Shown: positions 46,645-54,594 of the stretch, one piece after another
Layout: each line of letters opens with the position of its first letter
Position numbering within the stretch: the first letter of the stretch is position 1
Source: Oscillospiraceae bacterium
GTDB lineage: Bacteria > Bacillota > Clostridia > Oscillospirales > CAG-272
Direction of reading: 5' to 3'
Assembly (NCBI GenBank): GCA_015063385.1
Contig: SVUG01000001.1
Coordinates: 138,201-202,200 of the forward strand
DNA: 64,000 nt
The notes under the pieces: generated by a model
Seen by the model: only the letters and a program-made list of their open reading frames with translations
What the model was told of the DNA's origin: nothing
The model's database searches: none
Program-made: the position numbers and the translations under genes

Positions 46645-47874
46645 ATGGCACTCGGAAACGTAATGGTTGGACAGTCAGGCGGTCCAACCTCTGTTATCAA
46701 CGCAAGCCTCGTAGGAGTATTTAAAACCGCAAAGGATGCTGGTTGTAAAACCGTATACGGTATGCGAAACGGCATTGAAGGCCTCCTCGAAGAGAGGTAT
46801 ATAGACATCTCCGATTATATCAAAAACGACCTTGACATCGAGCTTCTGAAGCGCACGCCGTCGTCATTCCTCGGCACCTGTCGCTTTAAGCTACCCAAGG
46901 CAGAAAAAGCTCCCGAGCTTTACGAAAGAATCTTTGAAATACTCAAAAAACTCGACGTCAAGTATTTCTTCTACATCGGAGGCAACGACTCTATGGACAC
47001 CGTTATGCAGCTATCTGCATTTGCGGCGAAAATCGACTCGGACATTCGCTTTATGGGTGTTCCCAAGACCATAGACAACGACCTTGCATGCACCGACCAC
47101 ACCCCAGGCTTTGGCTCTGCGGCAAAGTATATCGCGAGCACGATGAAGGAAATCATTCGAGATGCAAAGACATATCCCAACGACTCGGTCACCGTAGTTG
47201 AGATAATGGGTAGAAATGCAGGCTGGCTGACCGCCTCCTCGTCGCTATCTCGTTCCGAGGACTGTGCAGGCCCTGACCTTATTTATCTTCCTGAGGTCGT
47301 GTTTGACCATGATAAGTTTCTCAGCACAATTAAGGAGTTAAAGAAAAAGCAAAAGGCGGTTATCGTTGCCGTCAGCGAGGGTATTAAAACCGCGGACGGA
47401 AAATACGTATGCGAGGCGAACAAAAATACCACTCTCGTTGATGCCTTTGGTCATAAATCTCTTGGAGGTACGGCGCTGTACCTTTCCGACTTCCTCACCG
47501 ACGAGCTGGGAATTAAGTGCCGAGGCATCGTCCTTGCGACTTTGCAGCGCTGTGCATCGCACCTTGTTTCCAGACGAGACATCACCGAGGCGTTTATGGC
47601 GGGAGCCGACGCGGTGGTAGCTGCGCTTAAGGGCGAAACAGGCAAGATGATAGTCTTTAAGAGACTTTCGAACAATCCTTATTCGATAGTGACCGATATT
47701 ATGGACATAAGAGAGGTTGCAAACAAGGAAAAATGTGTCCCGGCCGAGTGGATTACTCCCGAGGGCACTTACGTGACGGAAGAGTTCGATACTTATGCAC
47801 GTCCGCTTATTATCGGCGAGCTCTCTCCCTTTATGGTTGATGGTTTACCCAGACATCTTTTCATAGACAAATAA
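46645..47874 (+). CDS. 6-phosphofructokinase, PPi-type-like
   Basis: VGQSGGPTSVINASLVGV, YIGGNDSMDT, GVPKTIDNDLACTDHTPGFGSAAK. Confidence 0.88.
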   Translation: MALGNVMVGQSGGPTSVINASLVGVFKTAKDAGCKTVYGMRNGIEGLLEERYIDISDYIKNDLDIELLKRTPSSFLGTCRFKLPKAEKAPELYERIFEILKKLDVKYFFYIGGNDSMDTVMQLSAFAAKIDSDIRFMGVPKTIDNDLACTDHTPGFGSAAKYIASTMKEIIRDAKTYPNDSVTVVEIMGRNAGWLTASSSLSRSEDCAGPDLIYLPEVVFDHDKFLSTIKELKKKQKAVIVAVSEGIKTADGKYVCEANKNTTLVDAFGHKSLGGTALYLSDFLTDELGIKCRGIVLATLQRCASHLVSRRDITEAFMAGADAVVAALKGETGKMIVFKRLSNNPYSIVTDIMDIREVANKEKCVPAEWITPEGTYVTEEFDTYARPLIIGELSPFMVDGLPRHLFIDK

Positions 47875-47892
47875 GCTAACTAAAAAACAAAT

Positions 47893-47934
47893 AAAAACAG
47901 CACGACACCTTATCGGGTGGGCGTGCTGTTTTTT
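47893..47934. terminator. Intrinsic terminator
   Basis: aaaacagcacg acaccttatcgggtggg cgtgctgtttttt. Confidence 0.8.
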
Positions 47935-48014
47935 GATATAAATGCCGTTTTTTGACAACTATAATTTACTTTTTGCGCGTTTTTTGCAAAGCAAATCACA
48001 TTTTTGTTGTTTTT

Positions 48015-48884
48015 TTATGAGTTGGTTTTCATTCTGTTTTGTGCGCGGTATTCGTTAGGCGAGCAGCCGTGCTTGCTTCTGAATTCACGGTTGAAATAAG
48101 AGATGTTATTAAATCCGCATTCAAGCGCAATATCAATAATTTTGTCGTTGCTCTGTAAAATCAACGACTCAGCAAGCTCGAGCCTCTTCTGTCGTTTGTA
48201 TTCGGCAAAGCTCACGCCCATTTCCTTTTTAAAGAGTCGGCCCATGTATTTTTCATTTTTCTGATAGGTTTCTGCCAGCTCTGTGAGGGTAATTTCGGTG
48301 CGGTACATTTCGTCTGCGTGGTTTTTCATCATAGAAACAAGCCAGTTCATTTTCTTGATAGGCTTTGATGTTTTTTGCTTTGACGCATTGGCATAAAGAA
48401 CCGTCATATAATCCGAAACGAGATTGGCTATTTTGAAAAGCTCGTTTGGCGTGCTGATAGGCTCGCATTTTTTGAGCTCGTCACATAGCTTTGAGGAGCT
48501 TACACCTGTATATTTGCAGACTTGGTTGATTATTTGAGTGGATTTTTGCTCGTCGATCATAGCGTTTCCGACGTAAACTATTGCCATTACGCGATCGTCT
48601 ATTACCACTGGGTTTGCCACCTCAAACAATCCGTGCAGGCAGTGTCCACCAAATGACTTCTTTTCTTGAATCGACCTGGTATTCGCGAGCATTTTGCAGT
48701 GCTGGCATACGCGATATCCTATGCTCGTGGATTTAGCAATATTGCAGAAATCGTTGATGTGAACAATGTTTTTAAATTTAATTTTTGTGGTGCGGTTGGT
48801 CAGTATTCCTGATAGGTCGAGTATGCTGATGTGAAATTTTCGTCCGCATGATAATTCGTCAATTAAAAACTGAAGCGATTCCAT
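48015..48884 (-). CDS. AraC-family regulator with PocR-type sensory domain
   Basis: Cys-rich GYRVCQHCKMLANTRSIQEKKSFGGHCLHGLFEVANPVVID plus AraC HTH CGFNNISYFNREFRSKHGCSPNEYR. Confidence 0.88.
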   Translation of the reverse strand: MESLQFLIDELSCGRKFHISILDLSGILTNRTTKIKFKNIVHINDFCNIAKSTSIGYRVCQHCKMLANTRSIQEKKSFGGHCLHGLFEVANPVVIDDRVMAIVYVGNAMIDEQKSTQIINQVCKYTGVSSSKLCDELKKCEPISTPNELFKIANLVSDYMTVLYANASKQKTSKPIKKMNWLVSMMKNHADEMYRTEITLTELAETYQKNEKYMGRLFKKEMGVSFAEYKRQKRLELAESLILQSNDKIIDIALECGFNNISYFNREFRSKHGCSPNEYRAQNRMKTNS

Positions 48885-48911
48885 ATTTTCTTCTCCAATA
48901 ATCGTACGAAT

Positions 48912-49241
48912 TTACTTTCTTTTAGCTGTGCTAACAAGAAGCTCCAGAACCTTGAAAATGCGCTCCTGCTCATGCTCGGGAATATTTGACATTTCCTTTG
49001 CCAATCTGGACGCGTGCGCTTTGGTTTTGTCCTTCACGGAATCGCAAAACAGGTCGTCTGCCGTGCATTCTAAAACATTCATAATTTTTACAAGATTTTC
49101 TAGCTTTACACTGTACATTCCACGCTCGAGTGCGGAAATAAAGTGAGAGGAAAGCTCGACCTTTTCTGCCAATTCTTCTTGTGTCAGACCTCTTTTTTTT
49201 CGATAAAATTTTATTCTTTTTCCTATCTCCCGTTCAATCAT
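48912..49241 (-). CDS. XRE-family transcriptional regulator
   Basis: IGKRIKFYRKKRGLTQEELAEKVELSSHFISALERGMYSVKLENLVKIMNVL. Confidence 0.9.
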   Translation of the reverse strand: MIEREIGKRIKFYRKKRGLTQEELAEKVELSSHFISALERGMYSVKLENLVKIMNVLECTADDLFCDSVKDKTKAHASRLAKEMSNIPEHEQERIFKVLELLVSTAKRK

Positions 49242-49464
49242 TTTTTACGTCTCCAATCGTTTAAACAAATCATTCTGACATTAATTATAATCCATTTTTT
49301 TCTGCCCATAAAGGACGCAGTGCTTGTTATGGTAATAGTATCACTTAAGTAAGAACTTTGTCAATTATTGGAAAAAACTCTTGCTTTTTTTCAGTAGAGT
49401 CTGTAAAGACTCTAACTTTTGTTTTTCCCTGGCAGAAAAGATATATTTCATAATTTCAAAAAAA

Positions 49465-49525
49465 TTGCACAATTAATTGCAATTAAGTATCCTTTGTGCA
49501 AGTGTTTTTGTCTTTTTGTGTTAGA
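49465..49525. promoter_or_regulatory. Shared upstream motif, copy 1 (TTGCACAA...TTGTGCAA plus AGTGTTTTTGTCTTTTTGTGTTAGA)
   Basis: Near-identical to 51280-51314; TATAAT follows at 49550. Confidence 0.65.
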
Positions 49526-49596
49526 TAGTAATAATTTTGCGTGATACAATATAATCAGAAGCTACCCTATTATATGGACGAAAGGACGTTAGAACT

Positions 49597-51204
49597 ATGA
49601 AAAAGAACGACTACGCTCTTGGCGTTATGCTCGACGTGTCGAGAAACGCCGTAATGACCATGGATCATATGAAAAAATTCCTGCTCAAGATTTCCGAGAT
49701 GGGATACAACTGTATGTTCCTCTATGCCGAGAACACCTATGAGGTAGACGGAGAGCCATACTTTGGATACATGAGAGGAAAATACACCAAGGAAGAAATG
49801 CGCGAGATGGACGAATATGCAAGAAGCCTTGGCATTGAGGTTATCCCCTGTATACAGACTCTTGCACACCTTCTTGCTATCAGCAAGTGGGAGCAGTATT
49901 CTATGGATACCGACGATATTCTTATGGTTGATGACGAGTCCACCTACGTTCTTATCGAGAAGATGTTTAAGACTCTCTCCCAGTGCTTCCAGACCAGAAA
50001 GCTTCACGTTGGTATGGACGAGGCGCATATGCTCGGCAGAGGAAAGCATCTTGACAAATACGGATACGAGACTGTTGACGTGATTATGAAGCGTCACCTT
50101 AAGCGAGTTTGCGAGATTGCCAAGAAGTACGGCTACGACATTATGATTTGGTCGGATATGTATTTCCGTCCTTGGAATAACGGAGAGTACTTCATTGAGA
50201 AAAAGACCATTCCAGAGGAGTACGTAAAGGCTTTGCCTGATAACGTAATTCCTGTATACTGGGACTATTACTCCGACGATTTCAACAACTACGATAATAT
50301 GTTCTACAACCACGCACAGCTTTCAAACAAGACCTGGTTTGCAGGCGGTGCTTGGACCTGGGGCGGATTTGCTCCTCACAACGCGGCGTCAATCAAGTGC
50401 ACACCCCCTGCTATCGCAGCGGCAAAGAAGCACGGCGTTAACAATATTTTTATAACTATGTGGGGCGATAACGGTGCAGAGTGCTCTCGCTACTCGGTGC
50501 TTCCCACTCTGTTCTTCATATCCGAGCACGTAAAGGGCAATACCGATATGGAGCTTATCAAGAAGAAGTTCAAGAAGCGCTTCGGCATTGAGTTTGACGA
50601 GTTTATGCTCCTTGACAGACCTAACGAGATTGCAGTTCCCGAGAATGAGGCGCACCCTGTTTGCCCCGGCAAATATATGCTTTACTCCGACCCGTTCCTT
50701 GGTTTCCTTGACTCGACCGTAAGACTCGGCGAGGGTAAGAAGTACGTTGAGTATGCAAAGGAGCTTCGCACAGTAGCTAAAAAGACTAAAACCTACGGAT
50801 ATCTATTTGATACGATTGCAAAGCTTTGTGACGTGCTTGCAGATAAATATGAGCTTGGTGTAATAACGAGAGCAGCATACAAGGCAGGTGACAAAGAGGA
50901 GCTTCTTCGTCTTGCAAAAGAGGAATATACCAGAATAGAGGTTAATATGCGAGGCTTTATGAAGGCGTTCGAGAAGCAGTGGCTTAAGGAAAATAAGCCC
51001 TACGGACTTGAGATTCACCATCACCGCCTCGGCGGAATGCTCAATAGAATCGGATACTGCAAAAAGACTCTTATTGAGTATGCAAACGGTAAGCTGGATT
51101 CTATACCTGAGCTTGAGGAAGATATCCTTACTTTCAAGAAAAATAATGAGAGTATTTATTTCAATAATTACCATAAATCTTATACCTCAAGCTTGATACA
51201 GTAA
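49597..51204 (+). CDS. GH20-like beta-N-acetylhexosaminidase-family hydrolase, no signal peptide
   Basis: FLYAENTYEVDGEPYFGYMRGKYTKEEMREMDEYARSLGIEVIPCIQTLAHL, LHVGMDEAHMLG. Confidence 0.8.
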   Translation: MKKNDYALGVMLDVSRNAVMTMDHMKKFLLKISEMGYNCMFLYAENTYEVDGEPYFGYMRGKYTKEEMREMDEYARSLGIEVIPCIQTLAHLLAISKWEQYSMDTDDILMVDDESTYVLIEKMFKTLSQCFQTRKLHVGMDEAHMLGRGKHLDKYGYETVDVIMKRHLKRVCEIAKKYGYDIMIWSDMYFRPWNNGEYFIEKKTIPEEYVKALPDNVIPVYWDYYSDDFNNYDNMFYNHAQLSNKTWFAGGAWTWGGFAPHNAASIKCTPPAIAAAKKHGVNNIFITMWGDNGAECSRYSVLPTLFFISEHVKGNTDMELIKKKFKKRFGIEFDEFMLLDRPNEIAVPENEAHPVCPGKYMLYSDPFLGFLDSTVRLGEGKKYVEYAKELRTVAKKTKTYGYLFDTIAKLCDVLADKYELGVITRAAYKAGDKEELLRLAKEEYTRIEVNMRGFMKAFEKQWLKENKPYGLEIHHHRLGGMLNRIGYCKKTLIEYANGKLDSIPELEEDILTFKKNNESIYFNNYHKSYTSSLIQ

Positions 51205-51266
51205 ATACACACTTTGGTCAAAATGCTTGCATTTCTTTTAAAAACTTACACATTTTTAGCATTTAA

Positions 51267-51314
51267 GCACAAAAAGTGCCCTTTGTGCAAGTGTTTTTGG
51301 TCTTTTGTGTTAGA
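51267..51314. promoter_or_regulatory. Shared upstream motif, copy 2 (GCACAAA...TTTGTGC plus AAGTGTTTTTGGTCTTTTGTGTTAGA)
   Basis: Near-identical to copy 1; TATAAT follows at 51334. Confidence 0.65.
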
Positions 51315-51466
51315 ATGCTAAAAATTAGAATGTTATAATTATCTTAAATAGAAGGCTATTGTAATTATTGGCATTTTTGGCAGAAGTATTTTTAGTACTC
51401 AAACTGTTTTTGTGAACAGTGAAAATGATTATCTCATTAAATCCATGAAAGGAGGCATTGATTTTT

Positions 51467-51616
51467 ATGGAGAGAAAGAAACGTTATACCGACCCCGAGC
51501 TTGAAATTGTATTCTTTGATGTTTACGGCAAGGCTGCAGACATAATTACGACCTCGGGCGGAGGAGAAGAACCTTCTACCGGAAACGGAAGCATGGACGA
51601 TGCATGGGATACCTAA
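51467..51616 (+). CDS. 49-aa small peptide MERKKRYTDPELEIVFFDVYGKAADIITTSGGGEEPSTGNGSMDDAWDT
   Basis: Strong RBS gaaaggaggc 9 bp before ATG; not in ORF track (below length cut-off). Confidence 0.72.
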   Translation: MERKKRYTDPELEIVFFDVYGKAADIITTSGGGEEPSTGNGSMDDAWDT

Positions 51617-51661
51617 ATTAGAACCTAATTTAAATTTTTATTTATGAAAGGGATAAATGAA

Positions 51662-53116
51662 ATGAAAAAGAACAGACTTACAGCATTGATACTCACATTT
51701 GTGCTTCTCTTCGGCTGCCTTAGCGTTCTTCCTGTATTTGCAGAGGAAGCAGCGACTGACGGTCAGGTAGACATCGTTGCACAGAACGTTGTATACTCCG
51801 AGAAGATTCAGATTGCTTTTGCAGTTGATTACGCTACTGCTACCGCAGCACAGGACGTTAAGCTTTCTTACACCGTTGGCGGTGAGACCAAGCTTGCTAC
51901 CTATTGGGGCGTTGAGACCATAGGCGAGGATGAATACCCCGTATTCGTAACCGAGGGCTTCCACGCTAACGAGTTCACCAAGCAGGTAAGCGCAGTTGCT
52001 TACACCGGTGAGGAAGCTCCCGCTGAAGCTACTCCCAAGCTCTACTGCGTTGGTCAGTACTTCTATTCCATGCTTTATAAGCAGAACTACATCACCAAGA
52101 CCGAGGGCAAGGATGGCGCAAGAAAGGATCTCTACCTCTCCGCTATCGAATTCGGAACCAACGCACAGCGTGTTCTTGACGATGCTACCGGAAATGCTCT
52201 TCTTGATCAGTACTGCTTCGTATATGCGGCTGACGACGTTTACATCAACGGCGATTATGCAGCTCTCGTTCCCGCAGGTACCGAGCTTACCTTCGTTGCA
52301 GCAGGCGCAACCGGATATGAGCTTACCATTGACGGTGAGATCACCGAGCTTGATGGCAATACCTACACTGCAGAGGCTGGCGTTAAGGCACTTGTAACCG
52401 GCATTGGCGTTGGCGATTACGTAAACGTTATGACTTATGAAGACGGTGCATCCAGCGATTACGTTAAGAGCTATGACGCTGATGGTGTAGAAATTACTGG
52501 CAATTACTCTCAGGGTTCCTCCTTGTCTATGGGCCTTGCAACCGACGCTGATAACAACTTCCTTCAGGTTCGTAACCCTGCAAATAGTGGTAAGAGCGGT
52601 AAGACCGAGGTGCAGCTTTCCAACACTGTTCAGACCGGTAACTGCTACACCTTCGAAACAAAGATTAACATCGCAGGTGCTACCGGAGGATATAACTTTG
52701 CTAAGCTCAGGTTCGTTAACAACAACAATGGTGAAGCTGTAAATCTCTACCTCAAGGCAACGAATAACGCATCTAGCAAGGCTAACTTTGCTATTGCTAC
52801 TACTGGTTCGAACTCCAACTTCTCCGCAGGTACTGTGCTCTTCGATTATAATAATAAGTCTCTTGGCACAGGCGTTTGGTTCACCGTTCGTGTTGAGCTC
52901 TATTTCGTAGGTGCACCCGATGCTTCCGCAGAGAACACCTATATGAAGCTCTATGTTGACGAGGTTCTTGCATACGACGGTCTTGCACATTGGGCAACTG
53001 GTGCAAATATCAGCCATGTAGAGCTCGAGCACGTATCCTCTAGTAAGGTTTCTAATATTTGCTACGACGATATCTTCTTCACCAGAACCGATAAGGCGTA
53101 CGTTGCAGGCAACTAA
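51662..53116 (+). CDS. Secreted protein with C-terminal LamG/jelly-roll-like domain
   Basis: Signal peptide MKKNRLTALILTFVLLFGCLSVLPVFAEE; C-terminus GNCYTFETKINI...YDDIFFTRTDKAYVAGN. Confidence 0.82.
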   Translation: MKKNRLTALILTFVLLFGCLSVLPVFAEEAATDGQVDIVAQNVVYSEKIQIAFAVDYATATAAQDVKLSYTVGGETKLATYWGVETIGEDEYPVFVTEGFHANEFTKQVSAVAYTGEEAPAEATPKLYCVGQYFYSMLYKQNYITKTEGKDGARKDLYLSAIEFGTNAQRVLDDATGNALLDQYCFVYAADDVYINGDYAALVPAGTELTFVAAGATGYELTIDGEITELDGNTYTAEAGVKALVTGIGVGDYVNVMTYEDGASSDYVKSYDADGVEITGNYSQGSSLSMGLATDADNNFLQVRNPANSGKSGKTEVQLSNTVQTGNCYTFETKINIAGATGGYNFAKLRFVNNNNGEAVNLYLKATNNASSKANFAIATTGSNSNFSAGTVLFDYNNKSLGTGVWFTVRVELYFVGAPDASAENTYMKLYVDEVLAYDGLAHWATGANISHVELEHVSSSKVSNICYDDIFFTRTDKAYVAGN

Positions 53117-53216
53117 TTCGTAAAACGCAAAATAATTTCTAACTGATACAACTTCGTGGCTTTCGCATCTCCGCGGAAGCCACGATTTTAAAAATAACGC
53201 TTTTTTAGAGTTAAAA

Positions 53217-54557
53217 ATGAAAACAAGAGAACAAATTTTAACTAAAGAAAGACTCGATTACGTCAGAGCGAAAAGAAACGAGGCTCGCGAGGCAGCCTAT
53301 GCCGAGGTCAAGGACCAGATAGGCGAGGCGGCGCTCGACGAGATGCGAAGGCTTTATGATGTATTTGACGAAAAAATATACATCTGGCTCGCAGGACTCT
53401 GGGACAGAGATATAGGCGCGTTTTACTACTCCGAATCCGCGAGGGACACGCATCTTTATCTCCCTGATATAGAGAGCACCGCACAGGCGCTCAAATTCCT
53501 GCACACCTCTGGCATGCTTCGCAAGGGTGAGGATGAGTATATTATGCGAATTCCTGCCTCTATGCGCGAGAGCGTGGTTAAATTTGCACATTCGCTTCAG
53601 GACGAGGACGGATATTTCTACCACAAGCAGTGGGGAAAGAACATTTCTGTTTCCCGTCGCGGCAGAGACCTCGCTTGGTCGAAAAATATGATTCGAAGCG
53701 CAGGTGAAGAACCGAGATACCAACTCCCGACCGAAAAGGATGCAAGCGGCAAGAAGTCGGTGCATTTACCCGAATATCTGCAGGATATCGAGAATTTCAA
53801 ACGCTATCTTGCCGATATGGATTTGAAAACGCGCTCCTACTACGTAGGCAACGTAATCGAGTCCACCGTTTCGCAGATATCTGCAGCAGGCAAGGAGTTT
53901 GAGGATTATCTTGTCTGGTGGCTCAACTCGCAGAATCGCGAGGACAACGGACTCTGGGAGGAGGGCGTATGCTACGCATCGGTCAACGGACTTATGAAGA
54001 TGTCGGGCAACTATCCTCATCTTCACGCACATCTCCCGTATGCAAAGCAGTCGCTTTCGAGTGCTATTGCAGCGGCGATGTCTGACGAGCGCATGACCTT
54101 CGTTTGCGAGGTATATAACCCCTGGGCAACGATAGGAAATATCTTCAAGGCGCACGACGACTCGCCCGACAGGGAAGAGCTTGACGCCCTGCGTGCACAG
54201 CTCATAGAAAATGCGCCCTTGCTTATCAGCAAAACGCGAGAAAAAATATCAGTTTTCAGAAAGCCCGACGGCTCCTACTCCTACTTCCGTAAGATGTCCT
54301 GCGCTATGTCACAGGGTGCGCCCGCCGCAGTGCCTCGTACCAACGAGGGCGACGTGAACGCAACTACGATATGCGTTGGCTCAACGGTGCGCAGTATGAG
54401 AAAGGCGCTTCGCATTCCCGTGATACCGATTTTCGTACCCGAGGACGGCGATTTATTCTTCGAGCTTATTGAAAACGCTCCGAAAATCGAGAAAAAATTC
54501 TCCGTTGGAGACACCTTCCCCGAAAGACCGTCTCCCGAAGAAGAACAAGCAGACTAA
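53217..54557 (+). CDS. Cytoplasmic protein homologous to the internal domain of 54595-58827
   Basis: AGLWDRDIGAFYYSESARDTHLYLPDIESTAQAL vs ANLYDPEIGAFYYSGSARDTKGFLPDLESTAQAL; no signal peptide. Confidence 0.82.
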   Translation: MKTREQILTKERLDYVRAKRNEAREAAYAEVKDQIGEAALDEMRRLYDVFDEKIYIWLAGLWDRDIGAFYYSESARDTHLYLPDIESTAQALKFLHTSGMLRKGEDEYIMRIPASMRESVVKFAHSLQDEDGYFYHKQWGKNISVSRRGRDLAWSKNMIRSAGEEPRYQLPTEKDASGKKSVHLPEYLQDIENFKRYLADMDLKTRSYYVGNVIESTVSQISAAGKEFEDYLVWWLNSQNREDNGLWEEGVCYASVNGLMKMSGNYPHLHAHLPYAKQSLSSAIAAAMSDERMTFVCEVYNPWATIGNIFKAHDDSPDREELDALRAQLIENAPLLISKTREKISVFRKPDGSYSYFRKMSCAMSQGAPAAVPRTNEGDVNATTICVGSTVRSMRKALRIPVIPIFVPEDGDLFFELIENAPKIEKKFSVGDTFPERPSPEEEQAD

Positions 54558-54594
54558 TTTTTAGCATATTTTATATAAAGGAAAGGTAACGAAC

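Noticed and set aside
51638-53032. 464-aa minus-strand ORF opposite the secreted 490-aa gene
   Set aside because: Antisense shadow ORF: the plus strand has RBS, signal peptide and coherent domains; the minus product has no domain logic or RBS.
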